Shown here: positions 1-8,445 of the stretch, piece by piece
Layout of the letters: each line of letters starts with the position of its first letter
Numbering within the stretch: position 1 is the stretch's first letter
Assembly (NCBI GenBank): GCA_052161605.1
Contig: CP197409.1
Strand: one strand, 5' to 3'
Length of the DNA: 64,000 nucleotides
Source: JBKCUI01 sp052161605
Lineage (GTDB): Bacteria; Planctomycetota; Planctomycetia; Pirellulales; Pirellulaceae
The notes under the pieces: model-generated
Database searches by the model: none
Seen by the model: only the letters and a program-made list of their open reading frames with translations
Told to the model about the DNA's origin: nothing
Program-made: the position numbers and the translations under genes

Positions 1-142
1 TTATTAAGGACTGCCCCTGGAGGCCTCAACGCAGGGCGTTGCCCAAGCGGTTAAACGAGGAAGCCGCAGCGCGCCGCGAATGCGGATAAGCGAGGACAGC
101 GTTGGCGATGCCCATGCGGTGATATGAACGGCGCGGTGAAGA

Positions 143-1792
143 TCAATTTTTGCTGGTCGCTTCGATCAAGGTACGCATCGCTCTCCATTCGTAGTCTCCT
201 AGGTCGCGATAGCGATCGTATAACGCGTCGTAGGTCTTGCGCAAACTGCGAATCGGTTTGTAACTCGCGACTTGTGATCTCTTTGGCATCGACATCGCCT
301 TAATTGCTGACTCAGAATTGTTGAACAAGCCTGCGGCCATGGCACCCAAGATCGCTGCACCTAAAGCGGGACCGTTTTTGCTCGGGTGCACCTCGATGGT
401 CTCGCCGAGTACGTCTGCATAGACCTGGATCATGAGTGGGTTGTGATGTGGCAACCCGCCCGTAGCGACGAATCGATTGACTTCGACATTTCCCTCTCGG
501 AACAGTTCTACAATCCATCGCAATCCCATCGCCGAGGCTTCCAGAAGCGCTCGGTACAAATGTGCGGGACTGTGATGTAGCGTCAATCCTGTGAATGCCC
601 CACGCAATTCGCCGTTCATGTGCGGGGTTCGGCACCCATGGAACCAATCCAAGCAAAGTAAACCATCGGCACCTGCTGGAACCGATGCCGCTTGCTCGCC
701 GAGCTGATTCAAGCTCTTGCTGCTAGTCAACCTTTTCAGCCAATCAAATGCATCTCCCACCGCCGCTTGACCGGTTTCATAGCCATAGTATCCAGGCAAT
801 ATTCCATCCTTCACGACGCCGGCAACACCGGGCAAGTAGGCTTCGGTACCACTGTTCAGCATGTGGCAAGAGCTGGTCCCCATGACCATCACTAGCGTTC
901 CTGGCTCGGCAGCACCCGCCCCAGGAACACCAGCATGCGCATCGATGATAGCGGCGCTAACAGGTGTGCCCGGAGCTAAGCCAAATCGCTTGGCCATGAT
1001 TTCTGTTAACTCTCCTGCCGCAATGCCAGGAGGGACGAGCTTGCCTGGTAACTTATCTTTGACGATGCTTTTCCAACGTGCGTTCGTGGCCTTAAAGAAT
1101 GCTTCGGAGGGATAGCCAGAGTGGGCATTCCACATCCCTTTGTAACCCGCTTGACAAGTGGAACGAGCCAAATCACTCGCAGGACCGCCGACCAGTTGCC
1201 ATACATACCAGTCCCCCGCTTCTAGCCATATGCTAGCCGCATCGTATATCTGTGGTGCCTTGTCGAGCGTTTCTAAAATCTTGGGAAAGAACCACTCCAA
1301 TCCAATCACGCCACCATAGTAATGTAGAAAAGACTCGTTACGTTTCGTTGCAACCCTATTGATATGGTCTGTCTGAGATTGTGCTCCATGGTGCTTCCAA
1401 AGTTTGGGCCAAGCGAACGGTTCTCGTTTCCACTCCTCGAGCCAGCAGAGTGGTGTGCCGTTATCATTGGTTGGCAGCATGGTGCAACTCGTGAAATCCA
1501 CTCCTATGCCGCGAATCGCACGTCCGTCGATTCCTGTTTTTCGAAGCACCGCCCGCACTGCCTTGGCAGAACTGTCGATCCAATCCTTTGGTTCTTGAAA
1601 TGCGTATTGTGAATGCAATGGGACGGGTTCTTTGGTTCCGGTTAATGTTGGAGGTAGAGAATTGACAATCTGTCCATGCGGGTACCGCACCGATTGCGAA
1701 TCGATCTCTCCACGTTGTGTGTCAGCGATTAAGGCTCGGACCGACTCGGTTCCAAAATCAAGTCCCAGGACTACAGAAGGAGAGGATTTCAT
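143..1792 (-). CDS. araB: Ribulokinase (FGGY carbohydrate kinase)
   Basis: A 549-residue FGGY-family sugar kinase that phosphorylates ribulose (L- or D-) with ATP to ribulose 5-phosphate in the cytosol. The N-terminal phosphate-binding motif LGLDFGTESVRALI (about residues 9-22) and the second ATPase motif MVMGTSSCHML (about 305) are both present, followed by the C-terminal FGGY segment with ATGGLPHHNPLMIQVYADVL. The length fits bacterial AraB rather than glycerol or xylulose kinase. It is a single-gene unit divergent from the nuclease gene to its right, and no other arabinose genes are visible. The ATG at 1792 has no clear Shine-Dalgarno. Ribulokinase is the best call; exact stereospecificity cannot be read from sequence. 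Confidence 0.88.
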   Translation of the reverse strand: MKSSPSVVLGLDFGTESVRALIADTQRGEIDSQSVRYPHGQIVNSLPPTLTGTKEPVPLHSQYAFQEPKDWIDSSAKAVRAVLRKTGIDGRAIRGIGVDFTSCTMLPTNDNGTPLCWLEEWKREPFAWPKLWKHHGAQSQTDHINRVATKRNESFLHYYGGVIGLEWFFPKILETLDKAPQIYDAASIWLEAGDWYVWQLVGGPASDLARSTCQAGYKGMWNAHSGYPSEAFFKATNARWKSIVKDKLPGKLVPPGIAAGELTEIMAKRFGLAPGTPVSAAIIDAHAGVPGAGAAEPGTLVMVMGTSSCHMLNSGTEAYLPGVAGVVKDGILPGYYGYETGQAAVGDAFDWLKRLTSSKSLNQLGEQAASVPAGADGLLCLDWFHGCRTPHMNGELRGAFTGLTLHHSPAHLYRALLEASAMGLRWIVELFREGNVEVNRFVATGGLPHHNPLMIQVYADVLGETIEVHPSKNGPALGAAILGAMAAGLFNNSESAIKAMSMPKRSQVASYKPIRSLRKTYDALYDRYRDLGDYEWRAMRTLIEATSKN

Positions 1793-2005
1793 ATAGGCTT
1801 CGACGGATTCGAGGTGGAATCTCTGTTAGGGATTGGGGGCGGAAGGATTGTTACAATCGGTTTCATTGTACTCGTGATAGCGAAACCGGGGGATCGCTAT
1901 AGCAATTAGTCGGCAACATGAAAAACGATGGCCGTTACAATGGTAACAGCTGCCGTGAGGTTTCCTTTCTAGCTTAAGTTGCACTCTCCCAGAAAATCAT
2001 CTTTC

Positions 2006-3358
2006 ATGCATGTCGTACACCACGGTTCTGATACTGGAGTCACGGGCTCTTGCCATCAAGTCTTCTTGGACGAAAACCATTCTGTCCTCGTCGACTGTGG
2101 AGCCTTTCAGGGGGCGGATGCTCGAGACCGCGACGACATCGACTTTTCCATCGCAGGTATTGAATGCCTCATCGTCACCCATGTGCACCATGATCACGTA
2201 GGCAGAATCCCGTTATTGCTCAAGGCAGGTTTTCGCGGACCGATCTACTGCACGAGACCGACTGCCAAAATGCTTCCCATCATGCTGGAGGACTCCATTA
2301 GGCTGGGAATCACGCGTGATCGATCCGAAATCAAAAAGTTTCTCGCGCAACTATCGAAGCTCATACAGCCCTGCCGCTTTCATGAATGGGTCTCGTTGAA
2401 AAAAGGTGGTCAGTTTCGATTGCAACCAGCCGGCCATATTCTCGGCTCTGCCTACGTCGAGATTGATCACGCTGGAGAACGATTTGTTCTGAGCGGCGAT
2501 CTGGGAGCGCATTGCACCCCGATTATGAAGACACCTATTAGCCCAGAGAAGGCGGACTTTCTCGTTCTGGAGAGCACCTACGGCGACCGCAATCACGAAG
2601 GGCGTGACCAGCGAGTGAAAACGCTAGAGGACATTCTCTGCAAAACGATGGAGGATAACGGGGTGACGATCATTCCCGCGTTTAGCTTAGGGCGAACTCA
2701 AGAGATCTTATTCGAACTTAACAAAATCATGGAGGATATTTGCCATACTACGCAATGTACGATCCTCAAGAAGATCGATGTCCTCGTTGACTCCCCATTA
2801 GCGATCAAGCTAACGAACATCTACGAAGCCTGGGACGAATATTGGAGCGAGGAAGCGCGTGAAGTTCTAAAAATCGATAGCCAACCCTTTGTGTTTGAGA
2901 ATCTATACGAAGTTGGTGCAGGTTCAGATCACCGCGAAGCAGTAAGCTATCTGCTCAAGTCTCACAAACCTGCCATCGTTATCGCAGGGAGCGGAATGTG
3001 CACGGGAGGAAGAGTTGTCGATTATCTAAAGGCTTTTCTGGGACGTGAAACAACAGATGTTGTCTTCGTCGGATTTCAAGCTCACGGCACAAATGGCAGG
3101 GCCATTCAGGAGGCGGGAGCAACGAACGGATTCGTGAAACTGGATGATATGCAGATTCAGGTCAAAGCGAAGATCCATAACTTGAGTGGCTACTCCGCCC
3201 ATGCTGACCAAAACGACTTGATCCAATTTGTTACCGACATCCCAGATAAGCCTCGCGAGATTCGGCTTGTTCATGGTGAAGACCAGGCCAAATCTGCCCT
3301 AGCGGAGAAACTTACGTCGCTCGGTTACAACGTCACGTGGATAGAAGGACCGAGCTAG
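2006..3358 (+). CDS. MBL-fold/beta-CASP RNA nuclease (CPSF/Ysh1-like)
   Basis: Metallo-beta-lactamase superfamily protein of the beta-CASP RNA-processing group, expected to be a zinc-dependent cytosolic exo/endoribonuclease. The first metal-binding motif THVHHDHVGR is at residues 58-67; later come SGDLGAH (motif 3), ESTYGDRNH, and the beta-CASP part with PAFSLGRTQE and AGSGMCTGGR, closed by LSGYSAHADQNDL. The frame is open upstream to a TTG at 1979, but the ATG at 2006 gives MHVVHHGSDTGVTGSCHQVF, matching the usual start of this family (a short strand leading to G-x-VTGS), so I take 2006. About 450 residues is normal. It converges with the GGDEF gene, with only 5 bp between the stop codons. 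Substrate unknown. Confidence 0.85.
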   Translation: MHVVHHGSDTGVTGSCHQVFLDENHSVLVDCGAFQGADARDRDDIDFSIAGIECLIVTHVHHDHVGRIPLLLKAGFRGPIYCTRPTAKMLPIMLEDSIRLGITRDRSEIKKFLAQLSKLIQPCRFHEWVSLKKGGQFRLQPAGHILGSAYVEIDHAGERFVLSGDLGAHCTPIMKTPISPEKADFLVLESTYGDRNHEGRDQRVKTLEDILCKTMEDNGVTIIPAFSLGRTQEILFELNKIMEDICHTTQCTILKKIDVLVDSPLAIKLTNIYEAWDEYWSEEAREVLKIDSQPFVFENLYEVGAGSDHREAVSYLLKSHKPAIVIAGSGMCTGGRVVDYLKAFLGRETTDVVFVGFQAHGTNGRAIQEAGATNGFVKLDDMQIQVKAKIHNLSGYSAHADQNDLIQFVTDIPDKPREIRLVHGEDQAKSALAEKLTSLGYNVTWIEGPS

Positions 3359-3363
3359 GAGAT

Positions 3364-4434
3364 CTACTTCTTCTGTTCTTCCGCCAATAGTTCATCGAGT
3401 CGGTTGAGCAACTGAAGCTGCAACGCGTCTTTCGGGGCCAGCGAAGGATAATTTTCTGCAGCAGGGTTTATTGCGGCAGGAACGGACGCGGGCTGCCAAG
3501 CGGCATCGTGGGTGCCGTATACCTCACACAGCTTGCCGGTATGAATGAAAACACGGTTACGCCCCGACATTTTTGCCGAGTACAACGCTTCGTCACTCCG
3601 CCGGATGATTTTGGCAATTCGATCATCCGATCCTATCTGAGAAACCCCGGTCGAGATAGTAACCTGGATGGAGTGCCCCTCAGCGGAAACGGTGTTGCCT
3701 TGGATCGTTTTGCGTAACTCCTCCATCTTGCTCGCCGCACTTTCTGCTGTGGACTTAAACAAGATCGCGAACTCTTCACCACCATACCTCGCGACCATTA
3801 CGCAATTGTCATCCGCGATCCGCAATCGATTCGCAACATCTTTGAGGACTGCATCCCCTGCGGGATGCCCATAGGTATCGTTGATTTTTTTAAAGTGATC
3901 GATATCCACCAGGGCTAGAGAAAACACTTGCTTGCTTTCGACCCATTGCTTGTAACACTCGTCAATTCGTTGGTCAAAGGCTCTTCGATTAGCGAGCCCA
4001 GTCAGGCCGTCTGTCCTGGCCTCATTGAGATAGCCTGCGAGCTCGTGAGTTTGTTGCTCTAGTTTCTTTTCCGCGTTCTCCAGTCGCGATTGCAATTCCC
4101 GGTTCGCGACGACAATCTCGTTGAGAAGCCCTTTTACATCCTCCTTGGTTTTATAGGTGCCTTCGATCGAAGCCGCTTTTGACAGGTCGTTCATCTGGTT
4201 GCGATAGCGATGGAAATCTCCAGCGAAATCGGAGGTCCACGTCGCAAAGCTGCGCAGAGCATTTAGCAAATGCTGCGTCTCTGCCTTGGAGAAAGCACCG
4301 ATCGTTTCCGGCGGGTTTGATGCGCCGGCTTCGGACTGCCGTCTTGTAATCCAAACACCGAGCGCAATACCAAGAGCAAGAAACGTTGTTCCAAACAACA
4401 GTCCCATCATCAAGTAGATAATTGGTGTGTTCAT
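3364..4434 (-). CDS. GGDEF-domain diguanylate cyclase, membrane-anchored
   Basis: A 356-residue protein with one N-terminal membrane segment (about residues 5-30), a coiled-coil-like linker (about 100-135) and a GGDEF domain with the signature TDGLTGLANRRAFDQRI and an intact active site RYGGEEF (GGEEF at 218-222). It should make cyclic di-GMP from two GTP. The usual RxxD inhibitory site just before GGEEF is not there (the stretch reads ADDNCVMVARY), so product inhibition by the canonical I-site is unlikely. The C-terminal 60 residues are low complexity. The start codon overlaps the glgC stop as ATGA (4431-4434), indicating translational coupling to the glycogen gene. Confidence 0.88.
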   Translation of the reverse strand: MNTPIIYLMMGLLFGTTFLALGIALGVWITRRQSEAGASNPPETIGAFSKAETQHLLNALRSFATWTSDFAGDFHRYRNQMNDLSKAASIEGTYKTKEDVKGLLNEIVVANRELQSRLENAEKKLEQQTHELAGYLNEARTDGLTGLANRRAFDQRIDECYKQWVESKQVFSLALVDIDHFKKINDTYGHPAGDAVLKDVANRLRIADDNCVMVARYGGEEFAILFKSTAESAASKMEELRKTIQGNTVSAEGHSIQVTISTGVSQIGSDDRIAKIIRRSDEALYSAKMSGRNRVFIHTGKLCEVYGTHDAAWQPASVPAAINPAAENYPSLAPKDALQLQLLNRLDELLAEEQKK

Positions 4435-5801
4435 TCTTGATCTCGAAACGATATTTCCGTTTGCAGTTGAGCCCCGGAGGATTTGCTCAGGTGAGAGGGC
4501 TGAGGGCCGTAGTGCCCTGCTGCGTGCAGAGTCGATTTCGCTATTGGAGAGTCCGCCGCGAAGTGTCTATCGATCTGGGAAAGGTCCTCCGTTTTCGCCA
4601 CGGTGACGATACCCCTGGGAGAAACCGTAAAGCCACGAGCTCGGTCGCGTTCAGGGTCGACGCCAATCTCCATTCCGGCCGGGATCTTTACATGCTTGTC
4701 GATAATGGCATTTCTGACAATCGCGTTACGTCCCACCTCGACGCCTTCGAACAAGATGCTGTCGCTGACTTGGGCGTAGGAATTAACTCGAACCCTAGGG
4801 CTGAGTATGCTACGCTCCACTTTTCCGCCGCTGATGATGGTCCCTGAACAAACGATCGAGTCTAGCGCCATACCCATGCGATCGGTTTCCCCGCGAGAGC
4901 CGAACACAAACTTTGGAGGTGGCAGGTTGGGTTGATAAGAGCGAATCGGCCATGACGCATCGTAGAGATTCAGTTTTGGATCGATGTTAATCAAATCCAT
5001 ATTGGATTCATAGTAAGCGTCGAGGGTGCCGACATCGCGCCAGTATGCTTCCACTTTGCGATTCTCGTCCTGAAACGGAAATGCGTAAACTCTTTGGCTC
5101 TGAATCATTGCGGGAATGATGTTCTTGCCGAAATCATGATGGCTTTTCGGGTCGTTAGCATCCTGACAAAGTTTCTCCATCAGGAACCTCGCGTTGAAGA
5201 TATAGATTCCCATGGACGCGAGGGCTCGATTGGGATCCCCCGGAATAGAACGTGGTTGCTGTGGTTTTTCCTGAAAGCCAATGATTCTCTGGTCTTCATC
5301 GATTTGCATCACGCCGAACTCTTTGGCCGATTCCAAGTCTACCGAGAGGGCCCCGATCGTTAAGTCAGCTCGTTTCTGTTTGTGATACTCCAGCATGGAG
5401 CGATAGTTCATCTTATAAATGTGATCCCCTGCGAGGATGATCAAATAATCCGGCCTAGCCTTTTCGATGGCGTAGATGTTCTGATAGACAGCATCAGCGG
5501 TCCCTTGGTACCAGCTCTCGTCGATTCTTTGTTGCGGAGGCAAAATATCGATGTACTCGTCGAGATCACGGCAGAAGAAATCTCGCCAACCCAAATTGAT
5601 GTGACGATCGAGACTCATTGCTTTGTACTGCGTCATGACCAGCATCTTGCGAAGGCCGCTATTGAGGCAATTCGAGAGCACAAAGTCGATGATCCGGTAG
5701 TTGCCACCGAATGGCACCGCTGGTTTGGCGCGGTCGCGGGTGAGAGGTTCGAGTCGGGTCCCTTTGCCGCCCGCAAGTATCAATGCGAGTGTGTCGTTCA
5801 T
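4431..5801 (-). CDS. glgC: Glucose-1-phosphate adenylyltransferase
   Basis: ADP-glucose pyrophosphorylase, the committed step of glycogen synthesis (glucose 1-phosphate + ATP to ADP-glucose + PPi). The N-terminal nucleotidyltransferase motif LALILAGGKGTRLEPLT, the RAKPAVPFGGNYRIIDFVLSN block, the IILAGDHIYKMNY block and the C-terminal left-handed beta-helix repeats (SDSILFEGVEVGRNAIVRNAIID) are all present. The frame extends to a TTG at 5864, but the ATG at 5801 has AAGGA just upstream and starts MNDTLALILAGG, as is normal for GlgC. Its last codon overlaps the start of a GGDEF gene by 4 bp. No glgA or glgB is visible nearby. Confidence 0.93.
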   Translation of the reverse strand: MNDTLALILAGGKGTRLEPLTRDRAKPAVPFGGNYRIIDFVLSNCLNSGLRKMLVMTQYKAMSLDRHINLGWRDFFCRDLDEYIDILPPQQRIDESWYQGTADAVYQNIYAIEKARPDYLIILAGDHIYKMNYRSMLEYHKQKRADLTIGALSVDLESAKEFGVMQIDEDQRIIGFQEKPQQPRSIPGDPNRALASMGIYIFNARFLMEKLCQDANDPKSHHDFGKNIIPAMIQSQRVYAFPFQDENRKVEAYWRDVGTLDAYYESNMDLINIDPKLNLYDASWPIRSYQPNLPPPKFVFGSRGETDRMGMALDSIVCSGTIISGGKVERSILSPRVRVNSYAQVSDSILFEGVEVGRNAIVRNAIIDKHVKIPAGMEIGVDPERDRARGFTVSPRGIVTVAKTEDLSQIDRHFAADSPIAKSTLHAAGHYGPQPSHLSKSSGAQLQTEISFRDQE

Positions 5802-5923
5802 ATCATCCTTGGCCTTAGAAACGAGAGGTGGGGGAGCACCGGATAGCGAGTGAGCGCGACTCAAGTGTCCATTCCTTTAACTATACCAGTAAATCACTTG
5901 CGATGGGGCTTGTCGAACAGGGC

Positions 5924-7066
5924 TTATCGAACATTTGTTTTATCGAGCGATAGGTCATAAAGTCTGTAGGTTTTCGATCTCCTCGTTCCCGCTCTCTCCA
6001 AAGAACCGCGCGAGAGTTGATTGCTTTCCAATACCCAAGAGAATTCTGCCTCTTCTATGCCTTTCGCCAAGCAATCAGGGAGCATGCGTTCGAGCGCAAC
6101 CAATCCCAATCCCCAGCGTTGATACTCGGGAACCACGTTGGTGCTAATGACGCGGATCTTCTTGATCTTGCGTCTTTCCCAAAGAATCCGAAACACGCCA
6201 AACGGAAACAATCGCCCATCAATCTTCTTGATGATCGGGTTGTAGTCAGGAAGCCCTAACCCAACTCCCACTGGCTTGCCATCGACCTCGATAAACGAAG
6301 TCACGGCGGGGTCGATCAAAAACCTCAGTGAAAAGCCGATTGCTTTTGACTCAGCTGCCGAGAGTGGAACAAATCCCCACGTCGATTGCAGGGCTTGGTT
6401 GTAGATGTCCAGGAACAACGCAATCTCCTTTCCGAAGTGGAGACGGCTAGCAGGCCGGAGCCGAACATTGAAGCGGCGTTTGACTTCCTCGATGACAAAC
6501 TTGAGCTTTGGATCGAGAGTATCCAGCATGTTGATGTGACCGTCGAACGCGAATAAGTCCTGCGTCTTCTCAAATCCGAAACTAGTGATCAATCGGTCGT
6601 AATACGGCCAGTTGTAGGTCATCATAAAGGTGGGGGGCGTATCAAAGCCCTCGACCAAAGTTCCGATCTCGTAGTTTAGCGATGGGTTGCAGGGACCTCG
6701 TACATCCGTCATGCCCTCGGCTCTTAAATAGTCGCAAGCGGCCTGAAACAAGGCGTTCGCAGCTTGTTGATCATCGATGCAATCAAAGAAGCCAAAGAAA
6801 CCACGCTTTTCGTTATATCTGCGATTGTGGGCGTGATTGACCAAGCCAACGATTCGACCGACGACTTCCTCGTTTTTGTAAACAAGGAAAGGCTGGCATT
6901 TGGCATCATCATAAAAAGGATGCGGACGAAACCCGACTAGCTCCTCTTGGTTCATCCGAATAGGTGGAATCCAATTCGGATCATCCTTGTAAAGACGCCA
7001 AATGAGCTCCATAAACTCGCGTCGCTGCGGTTTGGTCTGAACGGGAACTACTTTATATTGTGTCAT
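5924..7066 (-). CDS. GNAT-family N-acetyltransferase-like protein (YghO-like)
   Basis: A 380-residue protein of the two-lobed GNAT-related family often annotated as an uncharacterised N-acetyltransferase (YghO-like). The N-terminal part holds DPNWIPPIRMNQ and VVGRIVGLVNHAHN, and the middle DVRGPCNPSLNYEIGTLVEGF. The C-terminal half has VVPEYQRWGLGLVALERM, which looks like the acetyl-CoA pyrophosphate-binding loop (R-x-x-G-x-G/A), followed by EFSWVLESNQLSRGSLERAGTRRSKTYRLY. Substrate unknown. Same strand as glgC, but separated by about 120 bp, so not clearly one operon. Family call is good; enzymatic activity is inferred. Confidence 0.75.
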   Translation of the reverse strand: MTQYKVVPVQTKPQRREFMELIWRLYKDDPNWIPPIRMNQEELVGFRPHPFYDDAKCQPFLVYKNEEVVGRIVGLVNHAHNRRYNEKRGFFGFFDCIDDQQAANALFQAACDYLRAEGMTDVRGPCNPSLNYEIGTLVEGFDTPPTFMMTYNWPYYDRLITSFGFEKTQDLFAFDGHINMLDTLDPKLKFVIEEVKRRFNVRLRPASRLHFGKEIALFLDIYNQALQSTWGFVPLSAAESKAIGFSLRFLIDPAVTSFIEVDGKPVGVGLGLPDYNPIIKKIDGRLFPFGVFRILWERRKIKKIRVISTNVVPEYQRWGLGLVALERMLPDCLAKGIEEAEFSWVLESNQLSRGSLERAGTRRSKTYRLYDLSLDKTNVR

Positions 7067-7203
7067 CGATGTGGTCGCTTCGTTGTGGTGTTCCGGTAAG
7101 GTAAAGCGGTTCCGTGGAAATCACAAGCCCGTTAAGTACAAACCCGCCAGGGGGCTAGCATCGGCCCCTACTCGATCCCATCTCGGGAGTACGGTGATTT
7201 ACA

Positions 7204-8421
7204 CTATTGCCGCTGAAGCTGGAACGGAATGACACGATAGATGCCGTCGGTAAAGATCTGCTGCGCAGCCTCGTTAGCCCGGGCAATGGGCTGATCTGGC
7301 ACAATGATCAGATCGGAGTCTCTCAGCCAGATTTCATCCGAGGGTATAGGACGCTTGCCGAGCTGGGCACCACGTAGATCGAGCATGGTTGCAATAAGCC
7401 GCCAGTCTTCAGCCCGACGCATGATCACGACCTGCCGCATATTCCCGCCAAGGGTTGGTCCACCAGCTAACGAGAGCCCCCCCAGAGCGGTTGTCGGACC
7501 GAACAGCTCGTAACGCCCTGGTTGTGCCACTTTGCCAAACACGAAGACGAAGTGAGAGGCTTGTCTGGTCAAGCGAGGCTCAACCTCAATTCCCACCACG
7601 GTATCCTCGTATCGCAGATTGATTTCTCGTCGTATCTCTTCTAGCGTCATACCAAGAACATAAATCCCGCCGAGTCTTGGCAGCTGAATGCGTCCATCTG
7701 GGTTGACATTCGCAATGAAGAATCGACCGCCCGCAGCAAACGGTCCGTTCACTGCGTCGAGAAGGTCCGCTAATGCCGTATTGAGACTCACCGGCGCTAT
7801 GTTGATAGCTGGGCTCTGAAAGAATTCCTTGTAAAGCAGTTCAAGGTCGCGCCGCAGTTGGGTTATGGTCTTACCTGAAGCCTCAACTGGAGCTGTCAGG
7901 ATATCGACGTGAATCTTGCCGTCAGGCTGTACTTGAATCTTCTCTTGCTTTAAGCTCTCGTCTGAGGAGGAGCTAATGTTGATAACGTCGCCTACCATAA
8001 GACGATACGCGACGTTCACTTGCTCTCTCTTGGGAACATACGTGAACGTAATCTCATCATTTACGCGAACCCGGTACTCAAGCATAGCCGGCAATCGGAC
8101 CGGTCCGATGTATTCCCCTTGCCACAAAGGTTCGAAATCGATCGGTGCAGCATCTCCCCAGCGTTTCTCTCCAATCGACGGCGTCGCGCAGTCCAATCCT
8201 GTAATGCAAGGTTGACATGCACCCGATGTGACACCGATCGGCTGAGCCGGAGGAAGCATGCGAACCGAAGAGATCTGAGTTGCTGGTACAGAACACGTTT
8301 GGCACATCGGTGACGCTTCGTAGCGAGGGATCATCCCTCCTGTGTTGAAATGTTGACCTAGGGCAAATTGTGCTCCGCTGATGGAGGCGAACAGCACCGC
8401 GATGGATTGATAGAATCGCAT
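7204..8421 (-). CDS. Polysaccharide export protein with SLBB domains (Wza-like)
   Basis: A 405-residue secreted protein with an N-terminal signal peptide (hydrophobic residues about 5-20, ending ...AQFALGQ). After a cysteine-rich linker (CQTCSVP, CQPC) comes the polysaccharide biosynthesis/export region YRLMVGDVINISSSSDESL then IQVQPDGKIHVDIL, and further soluble-ligand-binding beta-grasp repeats, NVNPDGRIQLPRLGGIYVLGMTLEEI and VFGKVAQPGRYELFGPTTALGGLSLAGG. Such proteins form or line the outer-membrane conduit for capsule or exopolysaccharide. It follows the TPR gene by only 24 bp on the same strand, so the two are probably co-transcribed. The exported polymer is not evident. Confidence 0.82.
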   Translation of the reverse strand: MRFYQSIAVLFASISGAQFALGQHFNTGGMIPRYEASPMCQTCSVPATQISSVRMLPPAQPIGVTSGACQPCITGLDCATPSIGEKRWGDAAPIDFEPLWQGEYIGPVRLPAMLEYRVRVNDEITFTYVPKREQVNVAYRLMVGDVINISSSSDESLKQEKIQVQPDGKIHVDILTAPVEASGKTITQLRRDLELLYKEFFQSPAINIAPVSLNTALADLLDAVNGPFAAGGRFFIANVNPDGRIQLPRLGGIYVLGMTLEEIRREINLRYEDTVVGIEVEPRLTRQASHFVFVFGKVAQPGRYELFGPTTALGGLSLAGGPTLGGNMRQVVIMRRAEDWRLIATMLDLRGAQLGKRPIPSDEIWLRDSDLIIVPDQPIARANEAAQQIFTDGIYRVIPFQLQRQ

Positions 8422-8445
8422 AGTTCTTTCTCTGTAGTCCTTCGA

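Noticed and set aside
1..142. GC-rich repeated-looking sequence at the left edge with short inverted bits such as AACGC...GCGTT
   Set aside because: Arms are too short and the window edge cuts the context; nothing can be supported.
140..165. Shared string TTTTTGCTGGTCGCTT at about 148 and again at about 11803
   Set aside because: One copy is the araB coding end and the other is intergenic; only 16 bases match and no structure surrounds them.
5740..5770. tRNA T-arm-like sequence (GGTTCGAGTCGGGTCCC)
   Set aside because: It lies inside glgC, and no acceptor, D-arm or anticodon stem fits around it.
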